Below, piece by piece: positions 10,414-18,585 of a stretch of DNA of 64,000 nt. Position numbers and translations under genes: made by a program. The notes below the pieces were generated by a model. It did not search any database, was not told the DNA's origin, and saw nothing but the letters and a program-made list of their open reading frames with translations. This stretch comes from Opitutales bacterium (GTDB taxonomy: Bacteria > Verrucomicrobiota > Verrucomicrobiia > Opitutales > UBA953): positions 1 through 64,000 of the forward strand of contig JAGBIL010000036.1 in NCBI GenBank assembly GCA_017935025.1. The letters are read 5' to 3'. Positions within the stretch are counted from its first letter, which is position 1; each line of letters opens with the position of its first letter.

Positions 10414-12885
10414 ATGGATACAACCGAACGTCTTTCTCCGACAAACATTACGGATATTATGCAGACCGCGTACATCGATTATTCGATGTCGGTCATTGTT
10501 TCCCGCGCGCTTCCCGATGCGCGCGACGGCTTGAAACCGGTCCAGCGCCGCGTGCTTTACGCGATGCTGCGCGAAGGACTGCGCCACAACACGGCTTACG
10601 ACAAATGCGCCGGCGTTGTCGGGGAAGTTCTGAAAAACTACCACCCGCACGGCGACATCTCTGTTTACGACACGCTCGTGCGCCTCACGCAGGATTGGGT
10701 GATGCGCTATCCGCTTGTGGACGGGCAGGGCAACTTCGGCTCAATCGAAGGCGACTCGGCGGCGGCTTACCGTTACACCGAGTGCCGACTGCAGGAACTT
10801 TCTGAAGATTTGTTGCGCGATATTGACGAAGACACCGTCGATTTTCATCCGAACTACAAAGAGTCCACAACGGAACCGAGTGTGCTCCCGAGTGCGCTCC
10901 CGAACCTGCTTCTGAACGGTTCGACCGGAATCGCCGTCGGCATGGCGACGAATATTCCGCCGCACAATCTCGGAGAACTCGTCGAAGTTTGCTGCCGCCT
11001 CATCGACAACCCGATGCTTTCTTTCGACGAAATCGAAGAAATTATCAAAGGTCCGGACTTTCCGACCGGCGGTTGCATCTGCGGAACGGACGGCATTAAA
11101 CAATATCTGCGCACGGGGCGCGGGATCGTGAAAGTTCGCGGGATCGCGCACATCGAAGAAATCAAAAACGGTTTTGAACAAATCGTTATCACGGAAATTC
11201 CGTACAACGTGAACCGCGAAGCGCTCGTGAAACGCATTGCGGAACTCGTGAACGACAAGGTGCTTCCGGAAGTGCGCGACCTGCGCAACGAATCCGACGC
11301 GAACACGCGTATTGTGATTGAGCTCAAGCGCGGCGAATCCGAACGTGTCGTGATGAACAAACTTTACAAGCACACGGCGCTCGAGTCCTCGTTCGGAGCG
11401 ATTTTGCTCGCGCTCGACCACACGCGCCCGAAGCAGATGAACATCCGCGAAATGCTCGAATGTTTCATCGAGCACCGCCGCGACGTTATCACGCGCCGCA
11501 CGCGTTTCCGTCTGCGCAAAGCCGAAGCCCGCGCGCACATACTCGAAGGTTTCAAAATCGCGTATCGTAACCTCGATGATTTTGTCCATACCATCCGTTC
11601 CTCGAAGGATCGTGACGAAGCCGCGCAAAAGCTCATGTCGAAATACGGCTTGTCCGAAATTCAGGTCAAAGCGATTCTCGATATGCGTCTGTACCAGCTC
11701 ACAGGCTTGGAAATCGACAAGATTGAAGCGGAATATATCGAGCTCATGGGCTACATTGACGAATGCCGCGAAATTCTTTCCAACGAGAAGAAGTTGCTCG
11801 ACCTCGTGAAAACGGAATTGCGTGCGATGGGCGAAAAATACGCGTCCCCGCGCAAAACGGAAATCCGTCCGGCGGAAGGCGAATTCCGTCCGGAAGACGT
11901 TATTCCGAACGAAGGCTGCATGATTTCCGTTTCGCACGAAGGCTTCATCAAGCGGACATCGCTTGATCTTTATCGCACGCAGAAACGCGGCGGCAAGGGA
12001 CTTATCGGCTCTGAAACGCACAACGAAGATTTCATTGAGTATCTTTTCTCCGCGAAAACGCACGATACCATCATGTTCTTCACGAACAAAGGTCGCGTTT
12101 ACGTTCAGAAAGCCTACGAAATCCCGGAAGGTTCCCGCACGTCGAAGGGGCGCTCCATCGTGAACGTCATCGAAATGCAGGAAGGCGAAAAACTCGCCAC
12201 GCTCCTTTGCATCCCGGAATTTACCGACACGAAAAACGTCTTCTTCTGCACGAAAAACGGTGTGGTTAAGAAAACGACGCTTTCCGAGTACAAAAACTGC
12301 AACCGCCGCGGCATCATCGCCATCAATCTCCGCGAGGGCGACGATCTCATTTCCGTCAAACTTACGAGCGGGCACGATCAGGTCATCCTCGTTACGGAAC
12401 ATGGTATGACGATTCGTTTTGACGAAACTGACGCACGCAATCTCGGGCGATCCGCTGCCGGTGTGACAGGTATGAAACTCCGCGAAGGCGATACGGTTGT
12501 CGCGATGGAAGTTGTCGATCCCGCGTGCACGCTTCTCATTGCCGGGAAAAACGGTATCGGCAAGCGCACACAGTATGATGACGAAGAAGGCGAAGTCTTC
12601 CGCAAGCAGAATCGCGGCGGCGTCGGAGTCATCGGCATCAAAAACAAATCCGGTGTCGCGGGAGCGCTCAGCGTCCTCGATTCCGACCAGGTGATGCTTC
12701 TGACGAGGGGCGGGCAGGCGATCCGTATGCCGGTTAAGGGCATTCGCCGCACGGGTCGCGCCGCGCAAGGCGTGAAGCTCATGGACATTGACACCAAGGC
12801 GGGCGAAGAAGTTATCGGTATCTGCAAGGTCATTGTCGGCGATGATGAATCCGATGCTACGCCGTCGATTCCGCCCGCAGGATAA
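10414..12885 (+). CDS. gyrA: DNA gyrase subunit A, Ile at the Ser83 position
   Basis: GyrA cuts and rejoins DNA in the gyrase tetramer. The catalytic Tyr is residue 121 in RYTECR (E. coli Tyr122). The gyrase signature QKRGGKG (GyrA box, needed for DNA wrapping) lies near residues 523-529, and six-bladed wrapping-domain repeats follow, so this is gyrase and not topoisomerase IV. The length of 823 residues is normal. In the quinolone pocket the sequence is HPHGDISVYD: E. coli Ser83 is Ile82 here and Asp87 is Asp86. Substitutions at Ser83 are the classic cause of fluoroquinolone resistance, so low susceptibility is expected. It is followed by a strong terminator built of the iterated motif. Confidence 0.96.
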   Translation: MDTTERLSPTNITDIMQTAYIDYSMSVIVSRALPDARDGLKPVQRRVLYAMLREGLRHNTAYDKCAGVVGEVLKNYHPHGDISVYDTLVRLTQDWVMRYPLVDGQGNFGSIEGDSAAAYRYTECRLQELSEDLLRDIDEDTVDFHPNYKESTTEPSVLPSALPNLLLNGSTGIAVGMATNIPPHNLGELVEVCCRLIDNPMLSFDEIEEIIKGPDFPTGGCICGTDGIKQYLRTGRGIVKVRGIAHIEEIKNGFEQIVITEIPYNVNREALVKRIAELVNDKVLPEVRDLRNESDANTRIVIELKRGESERVVMNKLYKHTALESSFGAILLALDHTRPKQMNIREMLECFIEHRRDVITRRTRFRLRKAEARAHILEGFKIAYRNLDDFVHTIRSSKDRDEAAQKLMSKYGLSEIQVKAILDMRLYQLTGLEIDKIEAEYIELMGYIDECREILSNEKKLLDLVKTELRAMGEKYASPRKTEIRPAEGEFRPEDVIPNEGCMISVSHEGFIKRTSLDLYRTQKRGGKGLIGSETHNEDFIEYLFSAKTHDTIMFFTNKGRVYVQKAYEIPEGSRTSKGRSIVNVIEMQEGEKLATLLCIPEFTDTKNVFFCTKNGVVKKTTLSEYKNCNRRGIIAINLREGDDLISVKLTSGHDQVILVTEHGMTIRFDETDARNLGRSAAGVTGMKLREGDTVVAMEVVDPACTLLIAGKNGIGKRTQYDDEEGEVFRKQNRGGVGVIGIKNKSGVAGALSVLDSDQVMLLTRGGQAIRMPVKGIRRTGRAAQGVKLMDIDTKAGEEVIGICKVIVGDDESDATPSIPPAG

Positions 12886-12911
12886 TTTTTCTGCGAAGTC
12901 CGAAAAAGAAG

Positions 12912-12954
12912 AAAAGCGTTCCCGTGGGAAAATCCCTACGGGAACGCTTTTTTT
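12912..12954 (+). terminator. Rho-independent terminator after gyrA, made of an inverted pair of the iterated motif
   Basis: A perfect 14-base stem (12912-12925 with 12938-12951) encloses a 12-base loop and is followed by a T run. Each arm contains one full copy of the iterated word: GCGTTCCCGT on the left and ACGGGAACGC on the right. The A run on the left would make it work in both directions. Confidence 0.88.
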
Positions 12955-13039
12955 ATGCGATGGTCCGTCGCCCTTACAAAGTCGACACGAAAGAACTCTC
13001 CCCTTTAAATTTTTCCGGAATGAGGTTAATCTCCGAGAC

Positions 13040-13480
13040 ATGACAGAAGAAGTATTACAAGCCATTCCGCACCGTCCGCCGTTTTTGTTCGTTGACAAGG
13101 TGATTGAAACCCGCGAGGACGGTATTGTGTGTTCCCGCACGTTTCGTGCCGACGAAAAGTTTTACGAAGGGCATTACCCGAACGCGCCGCTCACGCCGGG
13201 CGTTTTGCTCTGCGAAAGCGTTTTTCAGGCGGCGGCAATTTATCTGGTGAAAAAAGCGCAGGCAAGCGGCGATGCGGATTTTGCAAGCCGTACACCCGTG
13301 CTTTGCCGCATCGAAAATGCAAAGTTTAAAGGTATGGTGTTCCCGGGCGACGAAGTCATTATTGACGTGAAAGACAGCGAAACGCTCGCCGGATTTTATT
13401 ATCTTTCTGCAAACGTCAAATGTAAGGGCAAGACGGTTCTTCAAATCAAATTCGCCCTCGCCATGATCGAAAAGAAATAA
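13040..13480 (+). CDS. fabZ: 3-hydroxyacyl-ACP dehydratase FabZ
   Basis: FabZ removes water from 3-hydroxyacyl-ACP in each turn of fatty acid elongation. The protein of 146 residues has the single hot-dog fold with the catalytic His45 in GHYPNAPLTPG and Glu59 in LLCESVFQ. It lacks the C-terminal block that marks FabA. I chose the ATG at 13040 because reading further upstream would run through the gyrA terminator and into gyrA. fabI follows on the same strand after 84 bases, so the last two steps of the elongation cycle are encoded together. Confidence 0.92.
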   Translation: MTEEVLQAIPHRPPFLFVDKVIETREDGIVCSRTFRADEKFYEGHYPNAPLTPGVLLCESVFQAAAIYLVKKAQASGDADFASRTPVLCRIENAKFKGMVFPGDEVIIDVKDSETLAGFYYLSANVKCKGKTVLQIKFALAMIEKK

Positions 13481-13564
13481 AAAAAAACGAAAACAAACAA
13501 TCACGGACGAAAACGGACAAAAAGTCCGTGCTAATCCGTGTTTCTCCGTGTTTTAAGAATTTTT
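13481..13564 (+). promoter_or_regulatory. fabI leader containing a dispersed CCGTG-rich repeat and hairpin
   Basis: The spacer between fabZ and fabI contains an A run, a hairpin ACGGAC-AAAAA-GTCCGT at 13513-13529, and then quasi-periodic words AATCCGTG, CTCCGTG. These words match the class of non-coding repeats found at 1-366 and elsewhere. The repeat runs to within a few bases of the fabI start and leaves no Shine-Dalgarno sequence. Confidence 0.5.
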
Positions 13565-14362
13565 ATGAGTGATTTTTTGAAGTTGGAAGGTAAAAAAATT
13601 GTCGTTACGGGCGTGGCGAATCGCAAGTCTGTGGCGTGGTTTACGGCAAAAACGCTGGAAGAGGCGGGCGCGCAGGTGATTTACTCCGTGCGCTCGCGGG
13701 AACGGGCGGAATCGCTTGCGAAGTTGCTCGAAGGTAAGCCGGTTTACATTTGCGATGTCGAGCGCGAAGACGAAATTCCCGCGCTCGCAGAGGCCGTTTC
13801 CCGCGATCACGGGAACGTGGACGGTTTGTTGCACAGCATCGCGTTTGCCAACTACGCGGACGGTTTTAAGCCGTTTCACGAAACGAAGCGTGCCGACTTT
13901 TTGCAGGCGACGGCGATTTCCGCGTTTTCGCTCGTGGAGCTTTCCCGCGCGTTTGCGCCGCACATGAACGCGGGTTCGGCAGTCGTTTCCGTCGGCATAT
14001 CCTCGCAGGTTACGGCGGCGAATTACGGTTATATGTCTCCGATTAAAGCGGCGCTCGAATCCGCTTCGCGTTTTTTGGCAAAATCGTTTTCCGAGCAGGG
14101 AATACGCTTCAATTCCGTAAATGCGGGACCGTTGAAAACTTCGGCCTCGGCGGGCATTCCCGGCTATTTGAAGAATTATCTTTTTGCGGAAAAGCTCACG
14201 ATGCGCAAAGCGAACATCACGACGCAGGAGGTGGCGGATGCAATCGTGTGGCTGCTCTCGCCGCGCTCGTCCGGTGTGAACGCGCAATCAATCGTTGTTG
14301 ACGCAGGAATGGGATGGAACTTTTTCGAAGAAAGCGTTGTGGAAAAAGCAACGCAACTCTGA
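13565..14362 (+). CDS. fabI: Enoyl-ACP reductase (NADH) FabI
   Basis: FabI reduces enoyl-ACP in the last step of fatty acid elongation and is the target of triclosan. The sequence is a short-chain reductase of the divergent FabI type: N-terminal GVANRKSVAW for the cofactor, LLHSIAFA in the middle, and the catalytic Tyr154 and Lys161 (Y-x6-K spacing of FabI, in YGYMSPIK). The C-terminal substrate loop and the usual helix-ending SGVNAQSIVVDAG are present. I took the ATG at 13565, which starts SDFLKLEGKK as the family does (265 residues); an ATG further upstream lies in repeat sequence. Confidence 0.93.
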   Translation: MSDFLKLEGKKIVVTGVANRKSVAWFTAKTLEEAGAQVIYSVRSRERAESLAKLLEGKPVYICDVEREDEIPALAEAVSRDHGNVDGLLHSIAFANYADGFKPFHETKRADFLQATAISAFSLVELSRAFAPHMNAGSAVVSVGISSQVTAANYGYMSPIKAALESASRFLAKSFSEQGIRFNSVNAGPLKTSASAGIPGYLKNYLFAEKLTMRKANITTQEVADAIVWLLSPRSSGVNAQSIVVDAGMGWNFFEESVVEKATQL

Positions 14363-14375
14363 GAGAAGAGATAAA

Positions 14376-14414
14376 AAAAAGTCGGGCATCTGCTTTCGGA
14401 TACCCGACTTTTTT
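14376..14414. terminator. Bidirectional terminator between fabI and the convergent unknown gene
   Basis: An inverted repeat with arms AAAAGTCGGG and CCCGACTTTT, flanked by A and T runs, lies exactly between the two convergent stop codons and would stop transcription from either side. Confidence 0.85.
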
Positions 14415-15129
14415 AGTTTGCAGTTTTGTTGATTTCGTTGCGTGCGTCGCGAAGGATGCGCAGACAAATGTCGCGCAAATCCATGAGTGCGCAACGCAAT
14501 TCTCGGATGAGATTGGTATAATCGTCGTCGTTGACGGCTGTCGGCAGGCATTCCATTTCCGCGAAGTGGCAATTTAACGCGGAGTGCACATTTTTCATCA
14601 GGCAGATTGCCAATCCGAACTCCATGGCATCTTCCGCATCAATGGCGAGGAGCATATCGCGTTGGGCAAAGGCGAGGGACTCCGCGAGCGCGGAAGCGGA
14701 GCGGGCGGAAAGTTTGCCGGCGTAGGGTGTTTTCCAGAGACGTTGCCAGCGTGCGCACGCAAAGTGGTAAATAGCAGAAACGGCAATACTTTCAGGAAGG
14801 TTGTGCAGAGAGTAAACAGCGGGGAATTCCTGTGAGGGAGAGGGCTCTGCGGAAAACTCTTCTGCGGGAACGTCCTCCGCCCCGTCGCTTGATTCCACAC
14901 TCAAATGCCAACCCATGGAGAGGGCGCAATGATCAAGGCGGTCGCCGTTAAAATTACGTTCTTCTTCGGAAATCTGAAACGAGGCTTCGTAGAATTTCAG
15001 AAAACGGGCGGTTTCTCGTTCGGCACGGTCCAAAAGTTCCCGCCAATCGCGTTCCGTGCGTAAAACCTGGCGGCGGTCCTTGCCGTTTTCTCCGCCGTTG
15101 GCATCCTGTCTGTTTTCCGATTCGTTCAT
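14413..15129 (-). CDS. Uncharacterised cytoplasmic protein
   Basis: I do not recognise this protein. Read from the ATG at 15129 it has 238 residues; an in-frame ATG at 15228 would add 33 residues but comes very close to the tRNA-Cys gene. The first 35 residues are polar and charged. The rest looks mostly helical, with a Pro/Ser/Glu linker at about 100-125 between two helical parts. There is no signal peptide or membrane segment. The helical parts carry conserved-looking Leu/Ala heptads, which would suit a four-helix bundle. The gene is alone on the minus strand and is closed by the terminator shared with fabI. The codon use is like that of its neighbours. Confidence 0.65.
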   Translation of the reverse strand: MNESENRQDANGGENGKDRRQVLRTERDWRELLDRAERETARFLKFYEASFQISEEERNFNGDRLDHCALSMGWHLSVESSDGAEDVPAEEFSAEPSPSQEFPAVYSLHNLPESIAVSAIYHFACARWQRLWKTPYAGKLSARSASALAESLAFAQRDMLLAIDAEDAMEFGLAICLMKNVHSALNCHFAEMECLPTAVNDDDYTNLIRELRCALMDLRDICLRILRDARNEINKTAN

Positions 15130-15271
15130 CAAAAAAAAAGGGTTGTGTGAAGATTCTTCTTTTCGGGAGAGCTCTGCAAGCACCAAAAGGCGTTTGCGAA
15201 TAACTTTTTGAAGAAATGAGGCTTGCAACGACTCAGAAAAAGAGTATCATTCTTCCTATTGTTCTTTTTTA

Positions 15272-15346
15272 GGCGTGGTAGCCAAGTGGGAAGGCCGAGG
15301 TCTGCAAAATCTCTATGAGTCGGTTCGATTCCGACCCACGCCTCCA
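15272..15346 (+). tRNA. tRNA-Cys (GCA)
   Basis: The cloverleaf folds completely: acceptor arms GGCGTGG and CCACGCC, anticodon arm GAGGT/ATCTC around loop CTGCAAA (anticodon GCA), T arm GTCGG/CCGAC with loop TTCGATT. The discriminator base is T (U73), as cysteine tRNAs require, and the CCA end is encoded. Confidence 0.95.
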
Positions 15347-15350
15347 ATTT

Positions 15351-15444
15351 CTTCCCAATCCAATAGAGCCCATAAGGTTCTCCTCCTTCCCCTTATGGGC
15401 AGCCCCGGTGAGTTTCCTCCTTTCTTCTCACCGGGGCTTTTTTT
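15351..15444 (+). ncRNA. Candidate small RNA with two hairpins whose loops copy the anti-Shine-Dalgarno sequence
   Basis: Two perfect stems follow the tRNA. The first has arms GCCCATAAGG (15368-15377) and CCTTATGGGC (15391-15400) with a 13-base loop. The second has arms AGCCCCGGTGAG (15401-15412) and its complement (15427-15438) with a 14-base loop, then a run of T, so it is also a terminator. Both loops contain CCTCCTT, and the second reads CCTCCTTTCT, the same as the usual 3' end of 16S rRNA. It could be only the tRNA terminator, but the duplicated loop sequence suggests a regulatory RNA that pairs with ribosome binding sites, as CCUCC-loop small RNAs of other bacteria do. Confidence 0.5.
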
Positions 15445-15530
15445 CTAATTTTGGGGCGGGAATGCGTTTGCGTGGTGAAAACGGCGGGAACGTTGACAGC
15501 TCGAAAAACCTTTTTCATAATCCGAGGCGT

Positions 15531-17264
15531 ATGAAACAATACCTCTGTTTTCCGCTTTGTGCGGCGCTTGCCGTATCGGTTTTCGGCGTGAATGCCGTAG
15601 CTCAAGCCGAAGCTCCCGCCCGGAAGAAACCGCTCAACGTAATTTACATCATGAGCGATGATCATGCCGTTCAGGCGATTTCCGCCTACGGGCATCCGAT
15701 CGGGAAACTTGCGCCGACACCGAATATCGACCGTATTGCCGCAAACGGAGCGTTGCTTATGCGCAACTATTGTGCGAACTCAATTTCCGGACCTTCCCGA
15801 GCGTGTGTTCTGACCGGAAAACACTCTCACGCGAACGGCTACATGAGCAATGAATGGGGTACGTTTGACAATCGCCAAAACAACGTTGCTAAAGTTTTCC
15901 GCGAGAACGGTTACCAGACGGGAATTATCGGAAAATTTCACTTGCCGAGTGATCCTACGGGCTTTGACTGGTGGCAGGTTTTCATAGGGCAAGGGCATTA
16001 TATCAATCCGGATTTGATTTGCGGTGATATCAACGGTCGTTTCAAAGGTCCGCAAGGGCACATCATCGCCAACGGCTACTCCACGGAAATAGTTACCGAC
16101 CGTGCCATTAATTGGCTCGAGAATCTGCGTGACAAATCCAAGCCGTTTTTCTTCATGGTGCAGTACAAGGCTCCGCATCGGAATTGGATACCCAAGGAGA
16201 AATATTACAATCTTTACGACAATGTGAAATTTCCGGAACCGTCGAATTTCTTCGACGATTACGAAGGGCGCTTTGCTGCAAAAAGTCAGGATATGTCGTT
16301 GATGTGGACGATGCGTTGGGCGGCGGATCTAAAGCTGTTCCCGTCGCGAGACCGTCATTCGTTCCCGCGTTGGATGTTTCCTCCGCGGATGTCCGATACC
16401 CAGTATCAGAATTTTGTCAAAGCGTACACGGCAAAGAACACGGCGTTTTTTGATCAAAAAATTTGTACGGAGGCCGAATTTAACGAGTGGCGTAAGCACC
16501 GCCATGATGAAGCGTGGCTTATAGCAAACAGGGAAAAGCTCCAAAAGTTTCAGAGCTGGGCGTATCAGCGCTATATGCAGGACTACCTCGCGACGATCCG
16601 CGGTGTGGATGACGGCGTGGGCGAACTGCTCGATTATCTGAAAAAGAGTGGTTTAGAGGAAAACACTGTCGTTTGTTACGCCTCCGACCAAGGATTCTAT
16701 CTCGGTGAGCATGGTTGGTTTGACAAACGCTTCATGTACGAAGAATCGTTCCGTATGCCGATGATGATGTCCGGACCCGGAATTTTGAAGGGGAACAAAG
16801 TCAACCAGCTTACGCAAAATATCGACTTCGCACCGACGTTTCTTGATATGTGCGGAATTGCCGTTCCCGCAGAAATGCAGGGAGAGTCCTTTAAGGCGCT
16901 TTTGGAGACGGATAAGCCGATCGACACCTGGCGCGATTCGCTTTACTACTGCTATTACGAGTATCCGGCGGAACACAGCGTGCGCCGACACTGCGGTGTG
17001 AATTACCGAACGCCGGACGGTTCGCAGGATTGGAAACTTATCCACTTCTACAAAGAAGACAGGTGGGAGCTCTTTGATTTGAATACCGACCCGACCGAAG
17101 TGAATAACGTTTACGGTAAGCCGGGCATGGAGGAAATCACTGCCAAGCTCAAAGCCAAGCTCAGGGAATTACAGAAAAAATACAACGTTCCCGAGGAATA
17201 CATGAAACCGGGAACGCCGTTGCGCAACGATGACAAGGTGCAGTTGCAACCGGCGATTACCTGA
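15531..17264 (+). CDS. Secreted sulfatase, serine-type
   Basis: This sulfatase removes sulfate esters from glycans outside the cytoplasm (577 residues). A signal peptide ends near residue 24. The metal site begins with MSDDH, and the maturation motif is SGPSR with Ser86 in the formylglycine position, followed by the usual TGKHSHANG. A second metal block lies in ASDQGFYLGEHGW. The C-terminus has the DUF4976-type end found in bacterial glycan sulfatases of family S1 (for example GlcNAc-6-sulfatases acting on mucin or heparin). Serine-type enzymes need an anaerobic radical-SAM maturase, which is not in this window. I chose the ATG at 15531 because the upstream part of the frame lies in the hairpins and tRNA. 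Confidence 0.9.
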   Translation: MKQYLCFPLCAALAVSVFGVNAVAQAEAPARKKPLNVIYIMSDDHAVQAISAYGHPIGKLAPTPNIDRIAANGALLMRNYCANSISGPSRACVLTGKHSHANGYMSNEWGTFDNRQNNVAKVFRENGYQTGIIGKFHLPSDPTGFDWWQVFIGQGHYINPDLICGDINGRFKGPQGHIIANGYSTEIVTDRAINWLENLRDKSKPFFFMVQYKAPHRNWIPKEKYYNLYDNVKFPEPSNFFDDYEGRFAAKSQDMSLMWTMRWAADLKLFPSRDRHSFPRWMFPPRMSDTQYQNFVKAYTAKNTAFFDQKICTEAEFNEWRKHRHDEAWLIANREKLQKFQSWAYQRYMQDYLATIRGVDDGVGELLDYLKKSGLEENTVVCYASDQGFYLGEHGWFDKRFMYEESFRMPMMMSGPGILKGNKVNQLTQNIDFAPTFLDMCGIAVPAEMQGESFKALLETDKPIDTWRDSLYYCYYEYPAEHSVRRHCGVNYRTPDGSQDWKLIHFYKEDRWELFDLNTDPTEVNNVYGKPGMEEITAKLKAKLRELQKKYNVPEEYMKPGTPLRNDDKVQLQPAIT

Positions 17265-17336
17265 GGGTGTTTGCTTCGTATAGCACGCTAAAAACGCGTT
17301 GCCATTATCGCGTGATTCGCTAATTTTGTGCGTGCT

Positions 17337-18389
17337 ATGTCCGACAGCTTTTTCTCGAAAAACGACCCCTTAGAAGATTTCGTTTCCGATTTTTCCGGAC
17401 GCGACGAGGTGAAGGCGGAGCGCATTGAAACCGTGCACCGTCAGCGTCAGGTTACGGTGCGCGATTTTTATGAAAGCGCGCGGGAACGCCTGGACATGGA
17501 ACTTGTCGCGGGCGAAAAGGGATTGGATAACGTGATCGGCGAAAAATCGCTGAATCGTCCGGCGCTCGCGCTCACGGGCTATTTCAAGCATTTCGGAAAT
17601 CGGCGCCTGCAGCTTTTCGGTGCGGGGGAAATTTCTTATCTGAGCGATTTACGTCCGGAAACGCAAATGGTTTTGCTCGAAGAAATTTTTGCGAAAGGGA
17701 TTCCGGGAATTATTGTGTCGCGGGGACTGCGTCCGACCCCGTCGATGATTGATCTTTCCAATTCGTTCGGCGTTCCCGTTTTGCGTTCCCGTCTGAAATC
17801 GAAAGACTTTACGGCGGAAGCAACAATGTTGCTCGATCAGGAATTTGCGCCGGAGACCAATATTCACGGGACGCTCATGGAAGTTCGCGGGAAGGGCGTT
17901 TTGATCCGTGGAGAAAGCGGTGTAGGAAAGAGCGAATGCGCGTTGGCTTTGATTGAACGAGGCTATTTGCTTGTTGCGGATGACTACGTGACGGTAAAAC
18001 TTGTCGGAGATAATACGCTGATCGGTTCGTCCAAAGAACTCAACTACGGCTTCATGGAGTGTCGAGGAATCGGCATAATCAACGTTGCGAGTATGTTCGG
18101 GGTGCGTTCCGTTCGTCGCTCGAAGCGCATTGACCTGGTTGTTTCGCTCGTACATTGGAAGGACGGAATGGAGGAGGAGCGGACCGGTATGGAAACGCAG
18201 GTTTTTGAAGTTTTGGGAAAACGAATTCCGAAAATTCAGCTCGCTGTGCGTCCCGGGCGCGATATGGCGCGCCTCGTCGAGGTCGCCGTTATGGTACATA
18301 CGTTGCGCGAAATGGGGCACGATCCCGCGCAGGAGCTGAACGAGCGCCTGATTTCGACCATGGAAAAGCATCTGCAAGAGGATGCTTGA
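17337..18389 (+). CDS. hprK: HPr kinase/phosphorylase
   Basis: HprK phosphorylates Ser46 of HPr and reverses the reaction, linking carbon supply to gene control. The protein (350 residues from ATG 17337; a GTG nine bases upstream is possible) has the N-terminal HPrK domain to about residue 170, then the P-loop GESGVGKS at 192-199. The family signature [11 protein letters not shown] with its Arg and Glu lies near 240, and the C-terminal block around PGRDMA follows. HPr itself and sugar PTS genes are not in the window; in many Gram-negative bacteria HprK serves regulation rather than sugar uptake. It follows the sulfatase by 72 bases on the same strand, which fits a link to glycan use, though that is inference. 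Confidence 0.92.
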   Translation: MSDSFFSKNDPLEDFVSDFSGRDEVKAERIETVHRQRQVTVRDFYESARERLDMELVAGEKGLDNVIGEKSLNRPALALTGYFKHFGNRRLQLFGAGEISYLSDLRPETQMVLLEEIFAKGIPGIIVSRGLRPTPSMIDLSNSFGVPVLRSRLKSKDFTAEATMLLDQEFAPETNIHGTLMEVRGKGVLIRGESGVGKSECALALIERGYLLVADDYVTVKLVGDNTLIGSSKELNYGFMECRGIGIINVASMFGVRSVRRSKRIDLVVSLVHWKDGMEEERTGMETQVFEVLGKRIPKIQLAVRPGRDMARLVEVAVMVHTLREMGHDPAQELNERLISTMEKHLQEDA

Positions 18390-18430
18390 TCCGGTTTTAT
18401 AAAGGGCGGTTCCGCTTTCTGCGGGAACAC

Positions 18431-18459
18431 AAAAAATCCCGTGTGTTGACACGGGATTC
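18431..18459 (-). terminator. Terminator of the tRNA-Gly gene
   Basis: On the minus strand, arms AATCCCGTGT and ACACGGGATT enclose a four-base loop and are followed by a run of T, eight bases after the tRNA-Gly CCA end. It would also hold back read-through from hprK on the other strand less efficiently. Confidence 0.85.
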
Positions 18460-18466
18460 AGGAAAG

Positions 18467-18542
18467 TGGAGCGGGCGAGCGGGTTCGAACCGCCAACATC
18501 CACCTTGGCAAGGTGGTACTCTACCAATTGAGCTACGCCCGC
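18467..18542 (-). tRNA. tRNA-Gly (GCC)
   Basis: On the minus strand the acceptor arms GCGGGCG/CGCCCGC pair. The anticodon arm CCACC/GGTGG holds the loop TTGCCAA with anticodon GCC, the T loop TTCGAAC is standard, and the CCA end is encoded. Confidence 0.96.
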
Positions 18543-18585
18543 TTAGATTGCCAAAGCAATAAAATTGAGAGCTATGAAACTCTTT

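Noticed and set aside
10741-13140. 799-codon open frame opposite gyrA
   Set aside because: Same cause as above; it runs across the gyrA terminator and into fabZ.
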